From Stramenopiles sp. TOSAG23-3 (taxonomy: Eukaryota > Sar), in NCBI GenBank assembly GCA_900128585.1, contig LT642434.1, positions 1-18,088 of the forward strand: a stretch of 18,088 nucleotides of DNA, read 5' to 3'. The notes beneath the pieces are model-generated. The model was not told where the DNA came from and made no database searches. It saw only the letters and a program-made list of their open reading frames with translations. Both the position numbers and the translations under genes were made by a program. Shown in pieces: positions 6,508 through 17,300 of the stretch (position 1 is its first letter; every line of letters begins with the position of its first letter).

Positions 6508-9500
6508 TCAATCGTCAAGTTGGGTCAGCATCGCAACCCCTGCTTGGATCCACGTTGAAGGGTTGCAATTCGTTGGCATGTCTATCATGATAACAAAATT
6601 AGTAGAATGCCCTGTAGTAGATAATGTACCTCTTCGTTCGCTGGTCTTGTAGACAGGGCAAGAATAGACTTGCTTCTGAACCCTGTCAGAACCACGTATC
6701 GGTTTAAACCATATAGCAGGGGCTTCAGAATACAGTTTTTTGGGCTCGGAATATGTAACACATTTCTCGTCAAAGTCCCATTTAGCACCGTCAAAAAATA
6801 GTCCGTAGACGTACGCACCATCTTCTGGACCATCTTTATACTCGTTCCAGGGCTGATCTAGCGGTTCAAAGTCGTATTGCAACGCATCTATTGGGATTGT
6901 GTGTTTTCGTGCATAATTCTGCATTGTACCAGTCAGAAATGCTTGGGTGAAGTAAAATCCAGAAATCCAGAAAGATGGAGGAGCCCCATTGCTGAGCCAC
7001 TCATCAAAGAAATCCAAACGCTTCAAAAAGTCAGCAACGTAACTACCCATTGGGCACAGGGAAGGATAAGAAGCATCTAGCCACATTTTCGGCGTCTTAT
7101 TGTAAAGCAAGCCGTCTGCAACTTCTTCCAATTGTTTCGACATCACTACGACCCCTTTGACTGCCTTCATCACGTTGCTCAGGCTATCGGTAATAACCGC
7201 ATTCAACTTATTGAACCGTTCCAATTCTTGTACCAAAACGGTATTCATACTGTTTTCCCAAGTAATTTTGAACTTCTTTTGGGCAGCATACATATCGTAC
7301 AACGGCTTCATTTTAGCCAACGTTGCTTCTGCTACCATGTAAATCGTTGCTTCCGCAGACACAGTCTCAGCGCCGTCAGATTCGTCATCAGCAGACGCAG
7401 TGGTACCGCTGGTGGCCCGAATATGCAGAAGGGTCGCCAAAGACTTATTTGTTTCCTGTTCATCTTTTGCAATGTTCGCGTTTTCATGCAGGCCAAACAC
7501 TTCTGGTGCCGCGCGCAATGGCAAAGACTGAACATATTCAATAAAGTCCGACATGGACCCATCGGCAGGAGCATAATATATCCCGGACGGGGAAAATACG
7601 GAAGCGTCCCGAAGAATCGATGAATTAAAATAATTTGCAAGAATTGACGTAATTGCTCGGCGATCTTTATCGTCAGTAACACGACCACCATAGTTGCACT
7701 GGCCAATAATGTACTGCAAAGCTTCAAACGGCACCTTTCCATCGCTGTCGGTATCATCCAGAAAGAATCGCAACTGGCGAACACTAATGATAAGATCTGA
7801 TGCTGTAAATTCGTATGGTATGTTCCATCCGATGGGGCCAAATTCACATCGCTCTTGTACAATAGCGTGAAAAAAGCAGAGACCAAACACCATCTTTTTG
7901 AATGATCGCGATTGCAAGCAGCCTTCAAAAAACTCCTGTTGTGAAATTGGTTCCATACTTAGAGATCCAAGGAGATTGGCACGAATACCCTTCGGGGGTT
8001 CATTTGTGAGCTTAACTCCGTTCCTTAAAATTGCGACAGGAAAGTCATTTGAAGGATAAGAAGTGAGCCAGAGCCGAAAATTTTGATGGGTCAACTTCGG
8101 TTGCATATTCTCAACAATTTCGTCCAAGCGAGGCATCCAGCTGGGAAACAAGTGGCAATTCTGAAGAACTACCCACGAGCCTTCAATCATGGCCTCTTTC
8201 ATCATTCTCTCTGCTATTGGACCTTGTCCCTGTCCTAAAGACAAACTATCCAACCGTCGGTTTGAAACAGCAGAAAAAGTCGTTATTGCCCCTATTGGAT
8301 CGGTTCCAGGAGACAGAATGAAGACTAATGGCGTCAGGTTACTTGAGTCTTTAAACGTTGATGCTAAATCGAACGCAGGAGGTTCTGTGTACTTGTCACC
8401 ACGATACGCAGCAACGAATCGAGTCATAGCTGGAACTAATCGATCGGGACGAATACATCGAAGCAAGCACAGGAATTGGAATGGCGTCACAAGCCCACTT
8501 CCCCATAGTCCAGGTGCCTCCATCGTTTCTGGGGTCAATGCATCGTACATTTCCCTCCACTCGAGCTGAAGGTCGACAAAAGTTTCACTCAGGTCTTCTT
8601 CAACACCACTTTTTTTCAACAAGTTTGATAGATAGCATATATCTCGCCAGCTACCGACTCGCAACCACTCTGGGCAAGGATTTTCGGGCAAAGAGTCGTC
8701 CCCTCCAGCAGTGCTTCCGGCAAGCAGAAATTGCTCTTCTAAATCTGTTATTCTTGTTACCTTTTCTCCACGTAAGGCATGCATTTTGACCGTTTTTCTT
8801 TTCTGTTTCGGCTTAACTGTTCGTGGCAGTCGAACAGGGGCTGGCTCACCATTGGCTTCTGCTTCCAAATCTTCAGCCGCCTGTCTCTCCTCCTCTTCTT
8901 CACGCATTTTTTGCTCTAGTTCTCTGCGCATTTTTTCTGCCTTCGCAGCTTCGATTGCATCGTACAAATTTTTGACAATCTTCGTAGTCAAAAGAAAGGA
9001 GAACAGCAACTTGTCCTTTTCAAACAATGACTGACACACATTTCGGTAAATCGCATACGTAAAGTATTCGTTTAACTTGAATATTCGCTCTCGTATGTTC
9101 TTGCTCTGTTCACTGTCAGCAATACTTGTGACAAACTGGTTGTTGAACCACGTCAATGAATATTGGTACATTGGTTCCACGACGGATAATGATGATACAA
9201 CGAAAAACAAGATAGTCGACCGCACGGCAACAGGGATATATACTTCTCGGGCCAAGTCAATGCGGACCTCTGTTTGCTCTGCAATCGTCTGTTTCTCTGA
9301 AATTTCATCTGAAATTGTTTTGGACACAGTTAGCACATCGATAGCCGCAGAATCTTCTAAAATGTTCCCCTCTGAAGATGACAATATGTGTAAAATCTTA
9401 TCCTCAATCTCTTTCAACTTTCTCTTGTTTTCTGCACCCTCAATAATAAGTTGGTTTTTCTGCTCCTCCAGCTCTGGTTTTTCTTTTGCCACAACGATAC

Positions 9501-12500
9501 CCAACAGTTGGTCTTGAAGCCCCTCTGCCGTTATCATAAAATTAATAATGGTAACTTTGACACTTGTTTCAGGCAAATAGTGGGGATTGGCAAGCATTGT
9601 GGTCATGAAAAACCTAAATTTTTCCGAGTATTCAACGGTTTTGTCTCCCAATCGCAAACAGTTCACGCCGCCACTTTTGAAAACTTGCCGGAGCAACAAA
9701 GGTTCTAGCGACGCATCTAAAGATTCTCCAATGTTTTCAAGCAAGACAGGGTGTCCAAATTGAATGGCAGCTTCAAGAGTTCTCAAATAATTTTCTTCAG
9801 ACAATTTAATTACTTTCAGCTGGTTCTCCTTTTCCAAGTTACGAATCCACTTGTTTGCTTGGCCCTGTGGGTCTATCATCAAGGGCCAACGGCTTGATTG
9901 ACTCATAATTAAACCATTTTCGACCGAGAAGCTATCGACCGGTAACCCAGAGATGTTCCAGCTTCTAATTTTAACTGGATCACCAATTGTCGACACCAAA
10001 CTATACCCCTTTTCTCCTTCAGTAGAATAGGAAATGTTTAGTATGTCCATTTGCTGAAGCCAATTTTTGGTTATTTTTTGTCTGAATGCAGCTGTAAAAG
10101 CGCCAGAATAAGCGATTGACGCTGAAGCAATCAGCATATCCCCAACTACACGACCGAGCTGTTCACCGAGATCAATAGCATATTGCTTCCATCTGGCCTT
10201 TTCACCACCCAGGCCTCCAAGTAATTTTTCTGCTCTGTCAATTTTTTCTACACAAAGCCTCGCATTTTCTTCCAGGTCTTCCTTCTTCTGTTCCATTCGC
10301 TTTAGTTCTTGGTCGAGTGCGTCTAGTTTATCCTCAACTGCTTGTAGTTCTGCTTGTTTTAGCCGAAGACCTTTCATGACAACCTCAAGATCATCTTCTG
10401 CTTGCTTCAACGCAATTTTTTTTGGCTTAACAACTTTTGCCACACGATCGTACGACACCATTGCCCTGACCCAGCAGCATAAACCGTGGGCTGCTACTGA
10501 AGCCTTTTTTACAACGTCCGGCATAAACTCAGGTTTAGCAACGAATGGTTTTACTTTGTTGACTATTTTCTCTTCAATATTATCTTTATCGTAGTCGATC
10601 AAACGCTGAAGAAATTTGGTATCTCCGAGTAACTCCTTCTTTGCAGGCTCCCAGTAGTCCCATTGGACCTTCCCTCGATCGTCCCTGGACTTGTTCGGCT
10701 TGACTCCCATCATGTGGCATACGGCTTCCATGGTCAGCAGAACTCCTGCTGGCGGGCTTTTCATTGCCTTAACTTCAGTAATATCATTCTTACTTAAAGT
10801 ATTCAGGGCTTTCAGCGCTTTTTCAAGAATAGGCATGGCCTCAGCAAGGTCCGCCTCGCACTCAGATTTTATCGCTTGCGCTCCTTTCGCTTGCTCTGCC
10901 GCTTTTGCTTCATCTGCCGCGACAGTTTCCCGTATCACTTGAGCATCAGCAGTCTCTTTTTCTACTACAATCATCATCTCCGCAGTTTCTTTTGCTGTCT
11001 GTATTAGTTGTGGTTGCAACTCTTCGAGTTCTTCTTGCATTATCCCAACAGATTTTTCGGTTGTTTCGATCTTTTCCAATCCGACTTCATACCGCATTTT
11101 TGCGGACGAAACTTCGTTGTTTTTCCAGAGAAGCATTTCTTTAAAGGTAGTGATAAGGGATAAGTACGACGTTGGAGTCACATGATAGTGCCGTTTTAGT
11201 TGCTTCAGAAACAATGCTGACATTGTAACAGTGCTGCTATGAAAATGCATACACATCTGTACGGCACTGTTTTTTTCGTCAATTTGTGAGTCTTGCAAAA
11301 AGCTATTTGCGGTTGCCATAAGTGCGTCGTCCGGCCATACACTAAACCAATCAATCGTACAGCAATTGACAAGAGAAGGAAATTTCCGCAATCTCTCTCG
11401 AAAAGTGTCACCAATAGGACTAAATGCCAACACGACATGCAAATATCGTTTAATACGGTCAACAAAATATCCATAGAAGTCTTCTGTAGTTTGAAGATCT
11501 TTTCGCTTTTCTTTGGCCGCTGCTTTCCTTACAAGCTCCATAATTGCGCCAAGCTCGTCCGCTGCATATATATTTGGAACGTCTCCAGTGTTTAACAGAC
11601 TCGAAATATTCTCCACAAAGGTTTCATCAGTTATTTGTGTGTCACTCAACAGGAAGACGCTAGGTTGTCCTTCTCCACCAGCTGCAATCATTACGCTTTT
11701 CAAATCTTCTTGAAATTCTCCTACACCATAGCCCTTAGAAATTTCAATTTGTTTCAGTTCGTAATCACCAATAAAAGCGGCCAGCCTCGTCAAACTCTGT
11801 CTACCACTACCTCCTACACCTACAAGCAAAGCATGCCCACCAGGAGTTTTAAGAACACGCGAAATACGTGCAGTGTGTTCAACAGCAAACATAAACATGA
11901 CAAGATTCATTGGTTTTGTACTCATTGCATTGTAGTCATCTAAATAGGCCGTCATTACCCCCATGACGCTTTCTGCATCTACAGGAACTTCATCATACAA
12001 ACTTGACGCCGCTTTCGGGTTCATGAAATCCCCGTAAATAATTTGCCTAGATTCGTCAATGGTGTTTACTTTCCCGTCTTTGTTAATATCGTACATTTTA
12101 AGGCATTTGTCAAAATTACCACCAGTGGCAGCACTTAAATGTCTGTCAGCGGAAGTCCGAGCCATTTCTAAAAGTTTTGTCCTGTCCTCATCATTGACTA
12201 AACGATCGCTAAAAACTCGAAGTACTTCATGAGTCCACAACCTGGTAATTTTATTTTTGTCTTTTCCAAATTCTTTTGGACCAACCATTGTCATGCCAAA
12301 AATTACACGGGCAAAGTCGCGCAAATTGAAGGTATAGTGAGATTTGGAGGGTGTTGGGAGCAAAGAGGACATTGCAGAATCGTAAATGTGAGACGTTGCC
12401 TTCACAATTGGCCAAGCAGCTGCTTTCAGTTCTTGGGCATAACCATTTCCTAAGTGCCAATCCATTATAGTTCCAAATATCCGTTCCATAACGGAAGAAG

Positions 12501-14307
12501 ACAATGGAGTCATTCCAAACACTTGGAATCTAGTCAATATTCTGGGGGTTATGTGATTCCGACCGCCTCCAGGGGGGCCCATTGCTGATATAAACATTGT
12601 GTCTACGATGTTTCTGAAGGCGCTAGTCTTGCTGTCATACCATCCGCCATCGGTTATCGCTTGCCGAATGAGCTCAAGCGGGGGCTGGGCGCCATATGTT
12701 TCTACCATCGGCATGTTTAGATCGTCAATAAATATAATACATCTTTTATTAACTGGGGGACCATAAACATTTTTTCGTCGTTTATCAAGTTTGCTGTCAA
12801 TAATACTTTGCGTTGCTGCTGAGCTGGTCTGCGCCGAAAATCCGAGCGAGATGACTTTGAATTTTGATCTATCAAGATCCTTCATTATTTTAGCATTTAC
12901 GTAAATCGTTTTGCCGGTTCCAGTTGGACCAACGAATAACAAATGTTCCTGATGATCAATAGCACGGTTCAACAAGTAAGTGTAACGGACGGTATCAATT
13001 GTTGGAATTACAATTTCCGACACACGGGCAGTTTTCGGTATTTCAAATTTTTTGTCAATCAAATCTTGCCATTGTTGCCATTTCCCTTGGTCACTTTTAT
13101 CCCAAACACAGTCAAATACGCTCCCTTGACGGGGAAGCGGAGTGTGGATTTTTCTTTGCCGGGGATAACTCGCGTTTTCTCCCTTGATAAGAGAACGAAT
13201 AAAAGAATCAAACTTCTCTCTTCCAGCTGCATTGAGGATTCCACCAAAAGACCAGACAATAGAAAATATAACAATAGATTCGATCCAACTATTTACTTTT
13301 TTCTGATCCAACCTTTCTGTCACATTATCTTCTCTGGACGAGTCGAATTCGTCCATAAGATTCGCTGCCAACGACATTACAGTTTGGACAAGCATTGTGT
13401 GTTCCATTGGCACCATCAACTTGCCTTTCTGCACACGAAATATAAAATGTATACATGGAGGAATTAACCATGTAAACATTTGCTTCAGTACCTTCCGAAA
13501 GCCCTCATCTTTCGAAAGAAAGGCCGGCAGGGTATTCATCCATGAGACTAAGCGAGTTTCCATTCCAATATTTTCGGGCTCCAGATATACCATACCACAT
13601 CGACTCACAGTTGCCGGGCTAGCAGCGTCTAAGTCGAGAGTTTCAAAAATCATACTCATAGTCTCATTCATTTGAAGCATTTCTCCGGTCATCAAGCATA
13701 ACTTTTTATTATCGTCCAACACAGTGTTCATGTTTTCAATCCAGATGGCATCCACAGGACCATCAAAAAGAGTCCATTTTCTAGTTGCTTTTGTACTGGA
13801 GGCGAAAGCACGGTAGTAAATAGCTAAAACACCATCTGACCATTCATGAGTAATATCATCGAAGCAACCATACAGACGATCCATACTAATAGATTTTGGA
13901 TTTATCGTGGTTATCTCCGTTTCTAGCTCATGTTGGGGGTTAAGGGAGCAAGGCATTTTTCCTCGTTTGCACAAATCATTTAAACTTGAAGCGAGCACCT
14001 TCAGGCATGCTGTTTTCCCCCCTGATGCTTTCCCAACGATCATGAACCCATGGCGCACAACCATCATTTCATAAGTTTGAATAATTTTTTCAATAAATGC
14101 TTCGTCAGGCTGCAAATTTCTTGCCGCAATATTTTCATTTATGGATTCCATTAAGTCTGTATAATCAGGCGTAGGGAGCTGCACTCCAGGAAAAAGATCG
14201 GAAGTAATACCTGCAAACAGATCCAAATCTTGACTTAAGAATTTAGCTTTGTTCACATCGTTAATTGCTCGAAGAGCCACTACGTCTTCGCTTTCATCTG
14301 GAAATGG
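6508..14307 (-). CDS. Inner-arm axonemal dynein heavy chain, C-terminal two-thirds
   Basis: This is about 2,600 residues continuing the dynein of 14294-18088. Homology resumes at 14304 (FPDESEDVV then ALRAINDVN). The frame has no ATG there, so it is not an independent gene. Numbering from GTG 14280: AAA2 P-loop GKASGGKT (83-90), AAA3 P-loop GPTGTGKT (451-458) and Walker B IIFIDDLN (515-522), AAA4 P-loop GVGGSGRQS (821-829), stalk coiled coils (about 1063-1165 and 1286-1365) around the microtubule-binding domain with the K-S-P-P-A-G-V entry motif (1174-1180), AAA5 (about 1375-1600), AAA6 (about 1920-2160) and the C-terminal domain ending in CPVYKTSERRGTLSTTGHS (2541-2559). That C-terminus and the size match single-headed DNAH3/7/12-type inner-arm dyneins, which drive flagellar bending. 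Oddities: an EF-hand loop at 731-742, a second acidic loop at 2175-2187, a charged insertion at about 1778-1865 and an acidic Ser/Thr insertion at about 2272-2312. Confidence 0.93.
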   Translation of the reverse strand, partial: PFPDESEDVVALRAINDVNKAKFLSQDLDLFAGITSDLFPGVQLPTPDYTDLMESINENIAARNLQPDEAFIEKIIQTYEMMVVRHGFMIVGKASGGKTACLKVLASSLNDLCKRGKMPCSLNPQHELETEITTINPKSISMDRLYGCFDDITHEWSDGVLAIYYRAFASSTKATRKWTLFDGPVDAIWIENMNTVLDDNKKLCLMTGEMLQMNETMSMIFETLDLDAASPATVSRCGMVYLEPENIGMETRLVSWMNTLPAFLSKDEGFRKVLKQMFTWLIPPCIHFIFRVQKGKLMVPMEHTMLVQTVMSLAANLMDEFDSSREDNVTERLDQKKVNSWIESIVIFSIVWSFGGILNAAGREKFDSFIRSLIKGENASYPRQRKIHTPLPRQGSVFDCVWDKSDQGKWQQWQDLIDKKFEIPKTARVSEIVIPTIDTVRYTYLLNRAIDHQEHLLFVGPTGTGKTIYVNAKIMKDLDRSKFKVISLGFSAQTSSAATQSIIDSKLDKRRKNVYGPPVNKRCIIFIDDLNMPMVETYGAQPPLELIRQAITDGGWYDSKTSAFRNIVDTMFISAMGPPGGGRNHITPRILTRFQVFGMTPLSSSVMERIFGTIMDWHLGNGYAQELKAAAWPIVKATSHIYDSAMSSLLPTPSKSHYTFNLRDFARVIFGMTMVGPKEFGKDKNKITRLWTHEVLRVFSDRLVNDEDRTKLLEMARTSADRHLSAATGGNFDKCLKMYDINKDGKVNTIDESRQIIYGDFMNPKAASSLYDEVPVDAESVMGVMTAYLDDYNAMSTKPMNLVMFMFAVEHTARISRVLKTPGGHALLVGVGGSGRQSLTRLAAFIGDYELKQIEISKGYGVGEFQEDLKSVMIAAGGEGQPSVFLLSDTQITDETFVENISSLLNTGDVPNIYAADELGAIMELVRKAAAKEKRKDLQTTEDFYGYFVDRIKRYLHVVLAFSPIGDTFRERLRKFPSLVNCCTIDWFSVWPDDALMATANSFLQDSQIDEKNSAVQMCMHFHSSTVTMSALFLKQLKRHYHVTPTSYLSLITTFKEMLLWKNNEVSSAKMRYEVGLEKIETTEKSVGIMQEELEELQPQLIQTAKETAEMMIVVEKETADAQVIRETVAADEAKAAEQAKGAQAIKSECEADLAEAMPILEKALKALNTLSKNDITEVKAMKSPPAGVLLTMEAVCHMMGVKPNKSRDDRGKVQWDYWEPAKKELLGDTKFLQRLIDYDKDNIEEKIVNKVKPFVAKPEFMPDVVKKASVAAHGLCCWVRAMVSYDRVAKVVKPKKIALKQAEDDLEVVMKGLRLKQAELQAVEDKLDALDQELKRMEQKKEDLEENARLCVEKIDRAEKLLGGLGGEKARWKQYAIDLGEQLGRVVGDMLIASASIAYSGAFTAAFRQKITKNWLQQMDILNISYSTEGEKGYSLVSTIGDPVKIRSWNISGLPVDSFSVENGLIMSQSSRWPLMIDPQGQANKWIRNLEKENQLKVIKLSEENYLRTLEAAIQFGHPVLLENIGESLDASLEPLLLRQVFKSGGVNCLRLGDKTVEYSEKFRFFMTTMLANPHYLPETSVKVTIINFMITAEGLQDQLLGIVVAKEKPELEEQKNQLIIEGAENKRKLKEIEDKILHILSSSEGNILEDSAAIDVLTVSKTISDEISEKQTIAEQTEVRIDLAREVYIPVAVRSTILFFVVSSLSVVEPMYQYSLTWFNNQFVTSIADSEQSKNIRERIFKLNEYFTYAIYRNVCQSLFEKDKLLFSFLLTTKIVKNLYDAIEAAKAEKMRRELEQKMREEEEERQAAEDLEAEANGEPAPVRLPRTVKPKQKRKTVKMHALRGEKVTRITDLEEQFLLAGSTAGGDDSLPENPCPEWLRVGSWRDICYLSNLLKKSGVEEDLSETFVDLQLEWREMYDALTPETMEAPGLWGSGLVTPFQFLCLLRCIRPDRLVPAMTRFVAAYRGDKYTEPPAFDLASTFKDSSNLTPLVFILSPGTDPIGAITTFSAVSNRRLDSLSLGQGQGPIAERMMKEAMIEGSWVVLQNCHLFPSWMPRLDEIVENMQPKLTHQNFRLWLTSYPSNDFPVAILRNGVKLTNEPPKGIRANLLGSLSMEPISQQEFFEGCLQSRSFKKMVFGLCFFHAIVQERCEFGPIGWNIPYEFTASDLIISVRQLRFFLDDTDSDGKVPFEALQYIIGQCNYGGRVTDDKDRRAITSILANYFNSSILRDASVFSPSGIYYAPADGSMSDFIEYVQSLPLRAAPEVFGLHENANIAKDEQETNKSLATLLHIRATSGTTASADDESDGAETVSAEATIYMVAEATLAKMKPLYDMYAAQKKFKITWENSMNTVLVQELERFNKLNAVITDSLSNVMKAVKGVVVMSKQLEEVADGLLYNKTPKMWLDASYPSLCPMGSYVADFLKRLDFFDEWLSNGAPPSFWISGFYFTQAFLTGTMQNYARKHTIPIDALQYDFEPLDQPWNEYKDGPEDGAYVYGLFFDGAKWDFDEKCVTYSEPKKLYSEAPAIWFKPIRGSDRVQKQVYSCPVYKTSERRGTLSTTGHSTNFVIMIDMPTNCNPSTWIQAGVAMLTQLDD

Positions 14308-14312
14308 CCCGC
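14294..14312 (-). other. Break in dynein gene: out-of-frame deletion junction
   Basis: On the minus strand the codons for S-V-L-R-A end at 14306. One base later, from 14304, the +1 frame reads F-P-D-E-S-E-D-V-V, the expected next conserved segment. Family members have about seven residues in between, so roughly 20 bases appear to be absent here. No intron can explain it, because sequence is missing rather than added. It may be an assembly or consensus error, an allelic deletion, or a recent inactivating mutation. Confidence 0.75.
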
Positions 14313-17300
14313 AGCACAGACATGACCGCCCTCATACCATAATCGTAGTGGCTTTGTGAACTTAGCTGTTCAGAGCACAAAGTAAAAGTGGTAACAATTT
14401 TTGTGGCAAGGTCTCTCGAATTTCTAAATCCAAACGAGTAGAGGATAATTTCTGCAATCATAGCATAATCTGGAACCATCATTGCGACGGTTCGGAACAA
14501 TGATTTTAAGTTATCTGGTAATTCAGCACGCCCTGCGTACCCTGGGTTCATTGTGATAAAAACGTTGCAGGTCCACTTTAAAGTCAGTTCTGTTCCATAA
14601 AAGACAAACGAATTTTTTTTTGCGGCGACAGCCTGTTGAATTGTAGTAATTTGCTGAGCAACAACAGACAATACCTCTAGTACGATTCGGTTAAACTCGT
14701 CAAAACAAGCCCAGGCACCTGCTGATGCAAGCCCCTTAAAAAATTTAGCCATCGCAAGGTAATCCAAACCATCGGAACAATTGTAAACCACACACTGTCT
14801 AGCTAAAGCTTTTGACAAATCTTTTGTGGTTTCGGTTTTTCCAGTACCCGCCGGCCCTTCAGGAGCACCTCCATATTGCAAGTGTATTGCTCCCATCAGT
14901 GTCCGATAACAGCGGTCGGTCAGTGGGGTAATCACGAGTCTCCCAGAATTTCCTAAATATTCATAGCCGTATTCTAAATCGGAGACGATCATCCTGACAT
15001 GCAAGGTTCCCTCTTCCCAATAGTAACGTAGTTGACTTTGCCACCCAAAATCACTCGTTTTACCGACCTTTTGATCCCTAAGTATTGCTACAGTATCACG
15101 AGCATGCACATCCATAATGATCAAAGCAGACAGAGTTTTTCTGAGCATTTTTGTTAGTTTTCCCCGCACTAGATCTACAATATCATCAATATACCCAGTA
15201 AGTGTCTCTGTGTAATCAGATAGACTTTTGGCTCCATTCTCTTTGACTCCCTCTTCAAAGTACCTTGTCCAATAAAGTTGGCTGACGCATAGAACGACCT
15301 GACCAGGCCAATTTTGCACCCACTCAATACGTTCCTTCTGAGGGTAGTCTTCGATCCCCTTTTCGACGACATGTCGTACTGTTAACCGCATTACATCTTC
15401 GAGTTGCAAAAGCCATTTTTCAACAGCACCCTGTGCTTCAGCAGGGCTGACAGACTGTATCAGAGCAACCTCTTCTTTCTCTGCGGAGCCCATAGCTATA
15501 ACGTTGCCGTCCTCATTAAATTTAATGCTGTTCAAACCATCAAAACACTTTTTCAAGAACGGTTGAACCTTCGTCGGGTCTTTCGTTTCTGCAAGAATTT
15601 CTAAAAGCTCATCGTCACTAAGGAAGAAGAATCGTGGAAAGTGAATTCGTTTCACCATCAAATAATCACTCAGTCCTTTTTGTATAGTTTCTAAGAGTGA
15701 ATTGGCCTCTTCTAAGCGTTGAAGCAAACCATCGATTTTGTATACCTTTCGGCATCCAGGAGATTCATTGATTTGGTTCATCGTCAGTCTCCAACCACCA
15801 TCAACAGTGGAAAACTGTTCAGCTTCTTCCGGCATTTGGCGCACAATGTCTTCGGAGGTAAATATAGGCTCAAGGTATAACCAAGTTCCTTGAACCTGGA
15901 GCCACGCCTCCAGCAAACTGTCCATATACATTAAGTATTTTTCCCACTCCTTCATATCTTTTGCAAAAGGTTTGGCAAACTGAGAGCTTGACATTGTCTG
16001 CGTTTTCATTATTTGATCGTCAAGTATCATTTGAACTTCATCTATGGACGATCCTGTGACAATGTATGCCCCCGTATCTTTGTATGCTTTCGAACCGAAC
16101 TCGACACCCTCCCATTCTTCTTTCATTTTTTTCATGTTCTTTTCAATGGAAGATTCTTTTGTTGCAGATTCAGCACAGACCATAAGTTGCTTGACGTGTT
16201 TGTCAATGCCTTGGCCGAGTAGCTTTGAGAATGACGTGTGATCGTCGGGGGTTAAGGTAAAACCAATGACCGCACTCATCGCAGACCAATGCCTTGTCCT
16301 CAAGCCGGTATTGCATATTGCCGAAAGCAAATCGTAGTACTCTTTGAATGAAGAAACTCTTTCAAAAATTTCAGAGGCCAGTTTGGCGCACTTTTCCGAA
16401 TCTTCACTGAGGCTCTTAGATAGTTTTCTTACAGTTCGCCAAATGTCGTCCGCATCCTTTACAGTCTCTTCGTAGCTGAGATGATATATGGGTCCTTTCA
16501 TCCACTTTGCATAACTTCGTTGAAAACGACTCGCTGTTGACCATAGCAATAAATATGGCTCCAAAATCAACGACGCCTCTTCTAAAGTCGGGAACGAACT
16601 TGCCGAGAAGCCCAAACGCTCCTCCTCTTCGTTGATAGCAACCGCCTTTGCTTCGTAAGTGGCCACACGCGTCTTGAATTCTTCAACCTTTGCGTGCATT
16701 TCCCCAGCAGCTTTTATTGCTCCCGTGCGTGTGTCAACAAATCCACCCTGCTTATATAGCTCACTAACCTCATCGTGCAATTCTTGTACCTGATCTACGA
16801 ACGTGTTTCGCTCATCATTGAATTTCTCCTCCAATTTTTTCCTATCGTCTGCAATATCTACACGGGCCAGTTTAATGTGTTTACGAATATCTCTTCCCCA
16901 TGCAAATATGGCCCCAGCAGGAAACAGTACTGCTTCATCTACATCGTATTTATATTCGTACATGAAATCAACTTTGTCTTTTACAGCTCTGATTGCTTTC
17001 TTCTTTTGTGGCAAAGTTTCTTTGCTTAACTTTTTCATGTATGCCTCCGCATCTACAAGTTGATCCGACTTTCCCGACCTTTTATTTATAATTTCAACAA
17101 TTTCTTTGAACTCGTCCTTAATTCTAATGGAATCTTTTACGGTTTCGTGAGCTAGATGTTTCAACACTCGCTGGGCAAGGGTTTCGGATGTGCGATAGAG
17201 ATATGCATTTAGCACTGTGCAGTCAAGGCGCACCATGCGGGTGCAAGTAATGCCTTTCAACTTTTCATTCAGGGATTGCCCCATCTGTCTGTACTTTGCA

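Noticed and set aside
11791-11818. Arg instead of Lys in the AAA4 P-loop (GVGGSGRQS) of the dynein
   Set aside because: I recall the same G-S-G-R-Q-S form in normal axonemal dyneins, so it is not a special defect of this gene.
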